DNA from: Mycolicibacterium aubagnense
GTDB taxonomy: Bacteria > Actinomycetota > Actinomycetes > Mycobacteriales > Mycobacteriaceae
Length of the DNA stretch: 64,000 bases
Direction: 5' to 3'
NCBI RefSeq assembly: GCF_010730955.1
Contig: NZ_AP022577.1
Location: 2,108,001-2,172,000, forward strand
The notes beneath the pieces are model-generated. The model saw only the letters and a list, made by a program, of their open reading frames with translations. It was not told where the DNA came from and did no database searches. Below, piece after piece: positions 45,625 to 56,792 of the stretch. The number at the start of each line of letters is the position of its first letter. Within the stretch, counting starts at the first letter, position 1. Both the position numbers and the translations under genes were made by a program.

Positions 45625-46290
45625 GTGATCATCAGTGCACTGCGCCGGGCCGTCGCCGGCACCGCAACCACCGTCATCATGGCCGGCATCACTGTGCTGA
45701 CGCCGCCGTCGCTGGGTGCCGTCGGCACCGCCGCCGCTGCCAACTGCCCTGACATCGAGGTGACGTTCGCCCGCGGCACGAGCGAAGACCCCGGCCTGGG
45801 CACGGTCGGCGGGGCCTTCGTCAACCAGTTACGCAAGAAGGTCGGCGGCCGGTCCGTGGGGGCCTACGCCGTCGTCTACCCCGCGTCATACGACTTCCTG
45901 GCCGCCGCCGACGGCGCCAACGATGCCAGCGCCCACATCCAGTGGATGGCCGATAACTGCCCGGGCACCCGGCAGGTACTCGGCGGCTACTCGCAGGGCG
46001 CGGCCGTGATGGACGTCATCGGCGCCATTCCGGTCCCGGGTGTCGGCTTCAACAACCCGCTGCCTCCCGAAGCCGCCGGTCACGTCGCGGCGATCGCGGT
46101 CTTCGGCAACCCGTCAGCCAAGCTGGGTCTGCCGTTGACCGCCAGCCCGGTGTGGGGCGGCAAGGTCATCGACCTGTGCAATCCGGGCGATCCCATCTGC
46201 CAGACCGACGGCCAGAGCGTACCCGCACACAAAACCTACGCTGGTGGCCCGACCAACGACGCGGCCAACTTCGTCGCCGGATTGTTGTAA
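45625..46290 (+). CDS. Cutinase-family secreted esterase 2
   Basis: A 221-residue paralogue with a signal peptide (AVAGTATTVIMAGITVL), FARGTSEDPGLG, GGYSQGAAV (nucleophile), NPGDPICQ (Asp) and VPAHKTYAG (His). It keeps the canonical Gln after the Ser. TAAGAT at 45614-45619 is five bases before the GTG, suggesting a leaderless transcript of its own. Closest in motifs to the preceding gene. Confidence 0.88.
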   Translation: MIISALRRAVAGTATTVIMAGITVLTPPSLGAVGTAAAANCPDIEVTFARGTSEDPGLGTVGGAFVNQLRKKVGGRSVGAYAVVYPASYDFLAAADGANDASAHIQWMADNCPGTRQVLGGYSQGAAVMDVIGAIPVPGVGFNNPLPPEAAGHVAAIAVFGNPSAKLGLPLTASPVWGGKVIDLCNPGDPICQTDGQSVPAHKTYAGGPTNDAANFVAGLL

Positions 46291-46344
46291 GGCTGGCATC
46301 ATTTCTCGACGAGACCGTCAATTCGTCGGGATACCATCGGATTT

Positions 46345-47010
46345 GTGATCGGCCGCCGTACAACTGCAGTGCTGATCACCGTTCTGACCGTCGCCGTCGC
46401 GCCAATGTCCGTGCTACTCACGGACATTGGCGTGGCGAAGGCGGCCGCCACCTGCGCACCCGCGGAAGTGGTGTTCGCCCGGGGCCGGATGGAACCGCCC
46501 GGCCCCGGACAGGTCGGCGCCGCGTTCGTCGCCGCGCTGCGGCAGCTCCGCGGCCCGAATATCGGGCTGTACCCGGTGAATTACCCGGCAGACACCCAGG
46601 TCGACATGGGCGCCAACGACATGAGCCAGCGCGTGCAATGGCTTACCCGTAACTGCCCGGCCACCAAGATCGTGCTCGGTGGTTACTCATTGGGCGCCGC
46701 CGCCACCGATCTTGTTCTCGCGGTGCCCATTTCGGCCTTCACCTTCAACAACCCGCTGCCGCGGGGCGCCGACCAACACATCGCGGCCGTCGCGCTGTTC
46801 GGCAACGGCGCCAACTGGGCCGCACCCATCACCGCACTGAGCCCCACCTACCAGAACCGGACCATCGATCTGTGCCACTCCGATGACCCCATCTGCAACC
46901 CGAGCAGCCCCTACAAATGGCGTGCCGAGTGGCAGGATCACCTCGCACCGGGCTACATCAACTCCGGGATGGTGAACCAGGCCGCGAAGTTCGTCGCTGC
47001 GCGCCTCTGA
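46345..47010 (+). CDS. Cutinase-family secreted esterase 3 (YSLG variant)
   Basis: A 221-residue paralogue with signal peptide (AVLITVLTVAVAPMSVLLT). It differs from copies 1 and 2 in two places together: FARGRMEPPGPG replaces FARGTSEDPG, and the nucleophile motif is GGYSLGAA, so the Gln that follows Ser in classical cutinases is Leu. Asp is in HSDDPICN and His in EWQDHLAPGY. A TACCAT element at 46332-46337 precedes the GTG by seven bases. Likely a different acyl preference; that is inference. Confidence 0.85.
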   Translation: MIGRRTTAVLITVLTVAVAPMSVLLTDIGVAKAAATCAPAEVVFARGRMEPPGPGQVGAAFVAALRQLRGPNIGLYPVNYPADTQVDMGANDMSQRVQWLTRNCPATKIVLGGYSLGAAATDLVLAVPISAFTFNNPLPRGADQHIAAVALFGNGANWAAPITALSPTYQNRTIDLCHSDDPICNPSSPYKWRAEWQDHLAPGYINSGMVNQAAKFVAARL

Positions 47011-47030
47011 CTCGCGGCTAGACTCCAGCC

Positions 47031-47753
47031 ATGGCCACCCGCTCCGTTGTGACGTCTGTTCGGTCTGCTGTCGCCCTGATCGGCGCGGCAGCGTCCGTTG
47101 CCACCGGAGTGGTGGTGGCGACGGCCGCGGGCCCTGCGGGATTCATCGGCGCCGCATCGGCAGACGCGTGCCCACAGGTGGAAGTGGACTTCGCCCGGGG
47201 CCGCAATGAGCCTCCAGGCACCGGCCGGGTGGGCGCGGCGTTCATCGATGCGTTGCGCGCCAAAACGCCTCAGAACATCGGGGTCTACGCGGTGAACTAT
47301 CCCGCAAACATCGAGATCCCCCAGGGCGCCAACGACTTCAGCTCACACATTCAGTACATGGCGGCGCACTGCCCCGCCACCAAGTTGGTGATCGGTGGGT
47401 ACTCGCTGGGCGCGGCGTCCGCAGCCATGGCATTGTCCTCCAACGACAAGGGATTCGGCTTCGACCAGCCACTACCGCCCGGCATGGACTCCCACATCGC
47501 TGCGGTGGCGCTCTTCGGCAATGTGACCCACCGCATGGGCGGCTCCAACATCGCCCCGGTATTCAGCGATCGGACCATCGACCAGTGCAACGGCACCGAC
47601 CCGGTTTGCAGCGACGGAGGTCTCCCGCAGAGCATCGCCCAGCTGCAGGGCGACTGGCAGAACCACCTGCAAGAAGGCTATATCGACACCGGGCTCGTAG
47701 ATCAGGCCGCCGACTTCGTCGCGGCCCGATTGGCACCACCACCGGCCCAGTGA
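47031..47753 (+). CDS. Cutinase-family secreted esterase 4 (YSLG variant)
   Basis: A 240-residue paralogue with signal peptide (SAVALIGAAASVATGVVVA), FARGRNEPPGTG, GGYSLGAAS, GTDPVCSDG (Asp) and DWQNHLQEGY (His). It pairs with copy 3 by the EPPG and YSLG changes. TAGACT at 47019-47024 lies six bases before the ATG, again suggesting a leaderless message. It is followed, tail to tail, by truA two bases after its stop. Confidence 0.85.
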   Translation: MATRSVVTSVRSAVALIGAAASVATGVVVATAAGPAGFIGAASADACPQVEVDFARGRNEPPGTGRVGAAFIDALRAKTPQNIGVYAVNYPANIEIPQGANDFSSHIQYMAAHCPATKLVIGGYSLGAASAAMALSSNDKGFGFDQPLPPGMDSHIAAVALFGNVTHRMGGSNIAPVFSDRTIDQCNGTDPVCSDGGLPQSIAQLQGDWQNHLQEGYIDTGLVDQAADFVAARLAPPPAQ

Positions 47754-47755
47754 GC

Positions 47756-48583
47756 TCAGTCGAGCGTGCGTAAATCCCGGGTGACGGTGATCCTCGACGC
47801 CAGTTGATCGTCGGGCGGGTAATCCACCGACACCAGCGTCAGACCCCGCGCCGGGGCGGCGGCGTACTCGCTGGACCGGCTGTCGGCGGCCAAAAGGCCT
47901 GCGATCCAACCGGGTTCACGACGGCCCACCCCCACCGCGAGCAGCGCGCCGACCAGCGAGCGCACCATGTTCCAGCAAAAGGCGTCGGCCGTCACGTGGG
48001 CGGTGACCAGATCACCTGAGCGCTGCCAGTCCAGCCGCTGCAGGTCCCGGATGGTGGTCGCACCCTCCCGGAATCGGCAGAACGCGGCAAAATCCTGCAG
48101 CCCCAACAACTCCTGTGACGCGGCCGTCATCGCATCCAGATCCAAGGGCCGCGACCACGGGGTGATGAAGCGGGCCTGTTGCGGCTCGACGCCGTACGGC
48201 GCCAGCGACAACCGGTACTCGTAGTGCCGCCGCAACGCGGAGAACCGGGCGTCGAAACCTGGTGCCGCACGGGCGATCTGACGTACCCGGACATCGGCGG
48301 GCAGGAACCGCGCGAGCCGGCGCACCAAGGGTAGGAACTCCGGTTCTCCCGGGCGGGGCGTGCGCGGATAGGCGAATCGCAGTGCGGCAGAAGGCACATC
48401 GACGTGCGCGACCTGACCGGTCGCATGCACCCCGGTGTCGGTGCGGCCGGCGGTGACCAGGCGCACCGGCTCACGGAACACCGTCGACAGCGTCTCCTCG
48501 ATGACGCCCGCGACCGTACGCTGGCCGGCCTGCGGGGCCCAACCGGCGAATTCGGTGCCGTCGTACGAGATGTCCAGGCGCAA
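47756..48583 (-). CDS. truA: tRNA pseudouridine(38-40) synthase
   Basis: The TruA core begins [18 protein letters not shown], with the catalytic Asp in [16 protein letters not shown] and the conserved [16 protein letters not shown] and [17 protein letters not shown]. It modifies U38-40 in tRNA anticodon stems. The start is uncertain: a TTG at 48583 opens the conserved domain directly, while a GTG at 48694 would add 37 residues translated through the rplQ terminator hairpin and a pair of 30 bp repeats. The shorter form (275 residues) is preferred. Order rplQ-truA is conserved in mycobacteria. Confidence 0.85.
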   Translation of the reverse strand: MRLDISYDGTEFAGWAPQAGQRTVAGVIEETLSTVFREPVRLVTAGRTDTGVHATGQVAHVDVPSAALRFAYPRTPRPGEPEFLPLVRRLARFLPADVRVRQIARAAPGFDARFSALRRHYEYRLSLAPYGVEPQQARFITPWSRPLDLDAMTAASQELLGLQDFAAFCRFREGATTIRDLQRLDWQRSGDLVTAHVTADAFCWNMVRSLVGALLAVGVGRREPGWIAGLLAADSRSSEYAAAPARGLTLVSVDYPPDDQLASRITVTRDLRTLD

Positions 48584-48590
48584 ACGAGTC

Positions 48591-48644
48591 TCTGGGCGAG
48601 CGGAGCGACGGGAAAAATCATCTGGGCGAGCGGAGCGACGGGAA
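48591..48644. repeat. Two copies of a 24 bp repeat between rplQ and truA
   Basis: A 24-base unit (48591-48614 and 48621-48644), period 30, contains GCGAGCGGAGCGACGGG. The same 17-base core with one change occurs at 12813-12829 upstream of eat. It looks like a dispersed short repeat of intergenic DNA. Confidence 0.5.
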
Positions 48645-48649
48645 GCAGA

Positions 48650-48685
48650 AACAAGCCCGCCATCCGGCTGAATGGCGGGCTTGTT
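48650..48685 (-). terminator. rplQ terminator hairpin
   Basis: A perfect 14 bp stem (48650-48663 against 48672-48685, AACAAGCCCGCCAT) with an eight-base loop is followed on the minus strand by TTTCTG. It lies 17 bases after the rplQ stop and ends the alpha operon. Confidence 0.75.
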
Positions 48686-48701
48686 CTCGTTCACAGCGTG
48701 A

Positions 48702-49244
48702 TTAGGACTTGGCCTCATCCTCGGTCGCTTCAGCCTCGGCCTCAGCGGTCTGAGCGTCGGCGATGCCCTCGTCAGCAGCCTCAACCTCAGCCACCGCGGT
48801 CTCTTCCTCGACAGGAGCCTCGGCCTCGGCAGCCTTCGCCTGAGCGGCGGCGGCACGACGAGCGCGGTCGGCCTCGGAGACGACGGTCTTCTCCCGGACC
48901 AGTTCGATCACGGCCATGGGGGCGTTGTCGCCCTTGCGGTTCTCGACCTTGATGATGCGGGTGTAGCCGCCCTCGCGGTCCGCGAAGTGCGGTGCGATCT
49001 CGGCGAACAGGGTGTGCACCACGTCCTTGTCGCGGATCTTCTTCATCACCTCGCGCCGGTTGTGCAGCGCGCCCTTCTTGGCGTGGGTGATGAGCTTCTC
49101 GGCGTACGGACGCAACGCCCGGGCCTTGGCATCAGTGGTCTTGATGCGGCCGTGCTCGAACAGCGAGGTGGCCAGGTTGGCCAGGATCGCGGCCTGGTGC
49201 GACGACGACCCGCCGAGGCGAGCACCCTTTGTGGGTTTGGGCAT
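48702..49244 (-). CDS. rplQ: 50S ribosomal protein L17
   Basis: A 180-residue L17 protein: [53 protein letters not shown] and [24 protein letters not shown]. The last 60 residues are an Ala/Glu-rich acidic tail ([16 protein letters not shown]), an actinobacterial extension. It lies at the polymerase channel exit of the large subunit. The gene follows rpoA by 84 bases and is closed by a strong hairpin. Confidence 0.96.
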   Translation of the reverse strand: MPKPTKGARLGGSSSHQAAILANLATSLFEHGRIKTTDAKARALRPYAEKLITHAKKGALHNRREVMKKIRDKDVVHTLFAEIAPHFADREGGYTRIIKVENRKGDNAPMAVIELVREKTVVSEADRARRAAAAQAKAAEAEAPVEEETAVAEVEAADEGIADAQTAEAEAEATEDEAKS

Positions 49245-49328
49245 TGCAACTATCTCCTAAATGGGGCCGGCCCCCGTATCAGGTAGGGCCGGGACGGACC
49301 CGGTGGGCGAAGCCCGCGGGTATTTCTC

Positions 49329-50387
<1,059 letters not shown>

Positions 50388-50469
50388 CTATCTCCTTCTC
50401 GGCACCCACTATTTGATGCCGGTTTGGTAGGTGCCCACCCAGGATTGGGTGGGCCACCATGACCTCGAA

Positions 50470-51075
50470 TTACTTCGAGTAGAACTCGACGATCAGCTGC
50501 TCGGTGAGCGGCACGACGATCTGGGCGCGCTCGGGCAGCTGGTGCACGAGGATGCGCTGACGCTCGCCGACAACCTGCAGCCACGACGGCACCGGACGCT
50601 CGCCGGCAACCTCACGGGCGATCTGGAACGGCAGGGTGTTCAGCGACTTCGAACGGATGTCGATGATGTCGTACTGCGAAACCCGGTAGCTGGGGACGTC
50701 GACCTTGACACCGTTGACGGTGAAGTGGCCGTGGCTGACGAGCTGACGGGCCATCCGACGGGTACGGGCCAGGCCGGCGCGGTACACGACGTTGTCCAGA
50801 CGGCTTTCGAGGATCTGCAGCAGGTTCTCACCAGTCTTGCCGGCCTTGCGGTTGGCTTCCTCGTAGTACTTGCGGAACTGCTTCTCCATGACGCCGTAGG
50901 TGAAGCGAGCCTTCTGCTTCTCCTGCAGCTGGGTGCGGTATTCGCTCTCCTTGATCCGCGCGCGACCGTGCTGGCCGGGCGGGTAGGGGCGCTTTTCGAA
51001 CGACTGATCGTCACCGACGAGGTCGACGCCGAGACGGCGCGACTTGCGGGTGGCGGGTCCGGTATAACGAGCCAT
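50470..51075 (-). CDS. rpsD: 30S ribosomal protein S4
   Basis: A 201-residue S4 protein: MARYTGPATRKSRRLGVDL, KQKARFTYGVMEKQFRKYYEEA and the S4 RNA-binding domain RLDNVVYRAGLARTRRMARQLVSHGHFTVNG. It organises 16S rRNA assembly. The N-terminal zinc-type cysteines are absent, as in the zinc-free (C-minus) form. It is in the alpha operon between rpsK and rpoA. Confidence 0.97.
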   Translation of the reverse strand: MARYTGPATRKSRRLGVDLVGDDQSFEKRPYPPGQHGRARIKESEYRTQLQEKQKARFTYGVMEKQFRKYYEEANRKAGKTGENLLQILESRLDNVVYRAGLARTRRMARQLVSHGHFTVNGVKVDVPSYRVSQYDIIDIRSKSLNTLPFQIAREVAGERPVPSWLQVVGERQRILVHQLPERAQIVVPLTEQLIVEFYSK

Positions 51076-51106
51076 TTTCTTTACCTAATCCTTTTCCCGA
51101 GCCGAC

Positions 51107-51523
51107 CTAGACCCTGCGCCGCTTGGGCGGACGGCAGCCGTTGTGCGGCTGCGGCGTGACGTCGGAAATCGCGCCGACCTCGAGGCCGGCGGCCTGCAGC
51201 GAACGGATCGCGGTCTCGCGGCCCGAACCCGGACCCTTCACGAAGACGTCGACCTTCTTGACACCGTGCTCCTGCGCCTTGCGGGCAGCGTTCTCGGCGG
51301 CGAGCTGCGCGGCGAACGGGGTGCTCTTGCGCGAACCCTTGAAGCCGACGTGACCCGACGAGGCCCAGGCGATGACGTTGCCCTGGGGATCGGTGATCGA
51401 GACGATGGTGTTGTTGAACGTGCTCTTGATGTGAGCGGCGCCGTGCGGGACGTTCTTCTTTTCCCGGCGACGAGTGGGCTTGCCGCGCTTCGAAGCAGCG
51501 CCGGCTTTCTTGGTGGGTGCCAT
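51107..51523 (-). CDS. rpsK: 30S ribosomal protein S11
   Basis: A 138-residue S11 protein with [44 protein letters not shown] and the terminal [16 protein letters not shown]. It forms part of the 30S platform. It starts four bases after the rpsM stop. Confidence 0.98.
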   Translation of the reverse strand: MAPTKKAGAASKRGKPTRRREKKNVPHGAAHIKSTFNNTIVSITDPQGNVIAWASSGHVGFKGSRKSTPFAAQLAAENAARKAQEHGVKKVDVFVKGPGSGRETAIRSLQAAGLEVGAISDVTPQPHNGCRPPKRRRV

Positions 51524-51527
51524 TTAC

Positions 51528-51902
51528 TTACCTGGCCTTCTTCTTGCCGGCGATGGTGCGCTTCGGGCCCTTGCGGGTACGCGCGTTGGTCTTGGTGCGC
51601 TGGCCACGCACAGGCAGGCCACGACGGTGGCGCAGGCCCTGGTAGCAACCGATCTCGATCTTGCGACGGATGTCGGCCTGCACCTCGCGGCGCAGGTCAC
51701 CCTCGACCTTGAGGTTGCCTTCGATGTAGTCGCGCAGCTGGGTCACCTGGTCGTCGGTGAGGTCCTTGGTGCGCAGGTCCCGGTCGATGTCGGTGGCGGC
51801 CAGGATTTCCTGGCTGCGGGTACGGCCGATGCCGTAGATGTAGGTCAGCGCGATCTCCATGCGCTTGTCGCGCGGGAGATCAACGCCCATGAGACGTGCC
51901 AT
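51528..51902 (-). CDS. rpsM: 30S ribosomal protein S13
   Basis: A 124-residue S13 protein: [30 protein letters not shown] and the C-terminal [22 protein letters not shown] that contacts P-site tRNA. It lies between rpmJ and rpsK; the 150-base gap to rpmJ shows no gene. Confidence 0.98.
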   Translation of the reverse strand: MARLMGVDLPRDKRMEIALTYIYGIGRTRSQEILAATDIDRDLRTKDLTDDQVTQLRDYIEGNLKVEGDLRREVQADIRRKIEIGCYQGLRHRRGLPVRGQRTKTNARTRKGPKRTIAGKKKAR

Positions 51903-52055
51903 CAGGCAGTGTTCCTTTTCGTTGCGGAGGTCTGTTCCCAGTCCGTTCCCCGTCTATCGGGGTCCGGCCTCCGTGCCGGACGTGGTTGAGGGCCGTCTGC
52001 CCTCAGTGGTACTGGGAGGTCTGCATTCAGTTTTGGGTGCTGCTTGAGCTGGTGT

Positions 52056-52169
52056 TTAGCCCTGCCGCTGCTTGTGCCGCGGATCGGAGCAGATCACCAT
52101 GACCCGCCCGTGCCGGCGAATCACCCTGCACTTGTCGCAGATCGGCTTGACGCTCGGGTTCACCTTCAC
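52056..52169 (-). CDS. rpmJ: 50S ribosomal protein L36
   Basis: A 37-residue protein starting at GTG 52169 ([20 protein letters not shown]) and ending [10 protein letters not shown]. The ligands Cys-x2-Cys, Cys and His of the zinc ribbon are all present (CDKC, ICSDPRH), so it is the zinc-containing C-plus form. It lies between infA and rpsM as usual. Confidence 0.96.
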
Positions 52170-52216
52170 GACTTAGCGATCCTTTTCTCTGTTCTGAATT
52201 GGTGGTGCTGGGCGTA

Positions 52217-52438
52217 TTACTTGTAGCGGTACACGATGCGGCCACGGGACAGGTCGTACGGAGACAGCTCCACCACGACACGGTCCTCCGGCAGGATGCG
52301 GATGTAGTGCTGCCGCATCTTGCCGCTGATATGGGCGAGCACCTTGTGACCGTTCTCCAGCTCAATGCGGAACATCGCATTGGGCAGGGGCTCGATCACG
52401 CGACCCTCGACCTCGATGGCGCCGTCTTTCTTGGCCAT
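52217..52438 (-). CDS. infA: Translation initiation factor IF-1
   Basis: A 73-residue S1/OB-fold protein, [42 protein letters not shown] and [13 protein letters not shown]. It binds the ribosomal A site during initiation. It opens the infA-rpmJ-rpsM-rpsK-rpsD-rpoA-rplQ operon, 47 bases before rpmJ. Confidence 0.98.
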   Translation of the reverse strand: MAKKDGAIEVEGRVIEPLPNAMFRIELENGHKVLAHISGKMRQHYIRILPEDRVVVELSPYDLSRGRIVYRYK

Positions 52439-52703
52439 ACTCTTTGGTAATCCTCTGGTTCTTCGGTTTCGTATCTCATACGCCCGTGCTTGGCGCAGAG
52501 CCCACCCCGGCTACAACAACGTGGACTTAATGCCAGGAAATTCCGGGGAACTTCAGAACAGAGCACGCAAAGAGCCGGCGCAGAAGCTGCACCGTTGGTC
52601 CACGATACCCGCTCGGACCCCAGGTACCAAAATCCGCGAAGCGGCCCGGGCAACCCCAGGTGGGCTCATCGTCTTCGCAAGTCAGGGCGCATAATGAACA
52701 GCG
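52439..52703. promoter_or_regulatory. Divergent promoter region (infA operon / redox regulator)
   Basis: No gene is seen in these 265 bases. For the rightward gene, CATAAT at 52690-52695 stands eight bases before its ATG, suggesting a leaderless or nearly leaderless message. For infA, TATGAG-like AT-rich sequence near 52476-52485 may be the -10. The short ORFs across the stretch have no protein-like character. Confidence 0.4.
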
Positions 52704-54404
<1,701 letters not shown>

Positions 54405-54416
54405 GAGGAGACCGGT

Positions 54417-55889
54417 ATGGGCGAAACGTGCGCGCGAAGTGAACTGAAGACGCTGTTCCTGTTCGAGGCACTGACCGATGAGCAGCTGGACACGCTGTGC
54501 GCCCACGGTCACATCGCCACGTTCGAACCCGGCCCGGTGTGCACCGAAGGGGAACCGGCGACGTGTTTCTACGTGATGCTCGACGGTGAACTGGTGATGT
54601 CGATGAAGTCCGGCGGCATCGACATCGAGACCAATCGCACGTCCATGCGCGGTGTGTACTGCGGCGCCTGGTCGGCCTACATCCCCGACGAACAGCCCGT
54701 GTACGAGGCGTCGGTGCGGGTGACCAAGACGTCTCGGTTCTTCGTCCTGGACGCCAACGCCTACGCCGACTTCATGCGTTCGGAATTCCCCATGGCGGTG
54801 CACCTGCTGGAGGGCCACAAGGTCGGCGGCCGGCGCGGGCGGCAGATCGTCGGCCAACGGGAGAAGCTCCTCGCCCTGGGCCAGCTGTCGGCCGGGCTGA
54901 CCCACCAGCTGAACAACCCGGCGGCGGCAACCGCGCGCGCTGTGGCCGACTTGCACGACCGGATCGGCAAGATGCGGCACAAACTCGCCATGCTTGCCGA
55001 CGGGCAGGTCAGCCCGCAGTCCCTGCGAGTACTGGTCGGCATCCAGGAAGGCATCGCCGAGCAGGTGGCCAAGGCCAGAACCCAGGAGCTGTCCGCCATC
55101 GAGGCGTCCGACCGCGAGGACCAGATCGGCGAATGGCTGGAGGACCATGGCATCGCGGCCGCCTGGGACTACGCCCCCACTTTTGTCGACGCCGGCCTGG
55201 ATGTCGTTTGGCTGGAAGGCATTTCGTCGTCCATCGGTGACAGCGACGCGTCGGCGACCCTGCAGGGTGCGCTGGGCTGGTTGAAATACACCATCGACAC
55301 CGAGCTGCTGATGTGCGAGATCTCCGAAGCGAGCAAACGGATTTCGACGCTGCTGGCCGGCGCCAAGCAGTACTCCCAGATGGACCGTGCCCCGTACCAG
55401 AACGCCAATGTGCACGAGCTGCTGCGCAGCACCCTCATGATGTTCGGCGACCGCATCGGCAAGGACGGCACGACCTGCGTCAAGGTGGTCAAGGAGTACG
55501 ACCCGGCGCTACCCGAATTGCAGTGCTACCCAGCCGACCTCAATCAGGTGTGGACGAACATCATCGACAACGCGCTGCAGGCCATGAAGGGCTGTGGGGT
55601 GCTGACGATCCGCACCAAGCGCGTCGGCGAGGACAGCGTCCGGATCGAGATCAACGACAACGGCCCGGGCATTCCGGCCGACGTCATCGAGCGCATCTTC
55701 ACCCCGTTCTTCACCACGAAACCGTTCGGCGAAGGCACGGGGCTGGGACTCGACCTGGCGTGGCGCATCATCTGCGAAAAGCACCACGGCAACATCTACG
55801 TCGAGTCCAAGCCGGGCGACACCACGTTCTTCGTCACCTTGCCCCTGCACGCACCGGCACCAGAAGAATTTCCGGCGGTAGCGGGATAG
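54417..55889 (+). CDS. Cyclic-nucleotide-domain histidine kinase
   Basis: A 490-residue soluble kinase. Residues 10-130 are a cNMP/CRP-type cupin (LFEALTDEQLDTLCAHGH, EGEPATCFYVMLDGELVMS); residues 150-175 carry the H-box (LSAGLTHQLNNPAAA, His163). A long helical insert follows, then the ATPase domain with N-box NQVWTNIIDNALQAM, G1 NDNGPGIP and G2 GEGTGLGLDLAW. No transmembrane segment, so it senses a cytosolic cue. AGGAGGAG precedes the ATG, and the gene directly follows the receiver-flavoprotein fusion. The cyclic nucleotide or redox ligand is not known. Confidence 0.88.
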   Translation: MGETCARSELKTLFLFEALTDEQLDTLCAHGHIATFEPGPVCTEGEPATCFYVMLDGELVMSMKSGGIDIETNRTSMRGVYCGAWSAYIPDEQPVYEASVRVTKTSRFFVLDANAYADFMRSEFPMAVHLLEGHKVGGRRGRQIVGQREKLLALGQLSAGLTHQLNNPAAATARAVADLHDRIGKMRHKLAMLADGQVSPQSLRVLVGIQEGIAEQVAKARTQELSAIEASDREDQIGEWLEDHGIAAAWDYAPTFVDAGLDVVWLEGISSSIGDSDASATLQGALGWLKYTIDTELLMCEISEASKRISTLLAGAKQYSQMDRAPYQNANVHELLRSTLMMFGDRIGKDGTTCVKVVKEYDPALPELQCYPADLNQVWTNIIDNALQAMKGCGVLTIRTKRVGEDSVRIEINDNGPGIPADVIERIFTPFFTTKPFGEGTGLGLDLAWRIICEKHHGNIYVESKPGDTTFFVTLPLHAPAPEEFPAVAG

Positions 55890-55946
55890 TTCGGCTCACC
55901 GAGCGCCGAACGGAATAGCCGCCCGCGCCGGGGAGTTGCCGCAGAG

Positions 55947-56777
55947 GTGACCAAACCAGACCTCGGGCGCTACGGCGTATTCGGACGCGGCGCAACGCCG
56001 CAGCAGGCAACGGAAATCGAAACGCTGGGCTACGGCGCCATCTGGGTCGGGGGATCCCCGCCCGCGGAACTAGACTGGGTCGAGCCGCTGCTCGGCGCAA
56101 CCGAGCGGCTGAAGGTCGCGACCGGCATCGTCAACATCTGGACGGCAGCGGCCGGACCGGTGGCCGAGTCGTTCCACCGCATCAACACCGCCTATCCGGG
56201 CCGCTTCCTGCTCGGCATCGGTGTCGGCCACCCGGAGGCACACACCGAATACCGTAAGCCCATCGACGCGCTCACCGAATACCTCGACAAGCTCGACGAA
56301 TACGGCGTGCCGAAGGAACACCGCGTCGTGGCCGCGCTCGGTCCGCAGGTACTCAAGCTCTCAGCCCGGCGCAGCGCCGGCGCCCACCCGTACCTGACCA
56401 CCCCTGAGCACACCGCCCAGGCACGTGAGCTGATCGGCCCGGACGCGTTCCTGGCGCCCGAGCACAAGGCGATCCTGACGACGGACGCGGACCAGGCCCG
56501 GGCGGTGGGGCGCAAGGCTCTGGAGATTTACCTCAACCTGAACAATTACCTGAACAGCTGGAAGCGGTTGGGGTTCACTGACTCTGACGTCGCCAAGCCC
56601 GGTAGTGACCGGCTCGTCGACGCCGTCGTCGCCTACGGCACCGTCGACGCGATCGCCGCCCGGCTGAAGCAGCACCTCGACGCCGGCGCCGACCACGTAC
56701 CGGTTCAGGTGCTGACGTCGCCCGAGAAGCTGATACCCGCACTGACCGAACTCGCCGGCCCGCTGGGCCTGCGGTAA
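55947..56777 (+). CDS. F420-type luciferase-like oxidoreductase 1 (Rv3463-like)
   Basis: A 276-residue luciferase-like monooxygenase fold protein starting at GTG 55947 (TKPDLGRYGVFGRGATPQQ). Conserved pieces are ETLGYGAIWVGGSPPAEL, VATGIVNIWTA, YPGRFLLGIGVGHPE and SAGAHPYLTTPEHTAQARELIG. M. tuberculosis Rv3463, located next to infA, is of this TIGR03620-type family in which F420 is the usual cofactor. Substrate unknown. It lies 57 bases after the kinase. Confidence 0.85.
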   Translation: MTKPDLGRYGVFGRGATPQQATEIETLGYGAIWVGGSPPAELDWVEPLLGATERLKVATGIVNIWTAAAGPVAESFHRINTAYPGRFLLGIGVGHPEAHTEYRKPIDALTEYLDKLDEYGVPKEHRVVAALGPQVLKLSARRSAGAHPYLTTPEHTAQARELIGPDAFLAPEHKAILTTDADQARAVGRKALEIYLNLNNYLNSWKRLGFTDSDVAKPGSDRLVDAVVAYGTVDAIAARLKQHLDAGADHVPVQVLTSPEKLIPALTELAGPLGLR

Positions 56778-56792
56778 CTGGAGGGATCACAC

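Noticed and set aside
48584..48694. N-terminal extension of truA from a GTG at 48694
   Set aside because: It would be translated through the rplQ terminator and two 30 bp repeats, and is unlike TruA N-termini.
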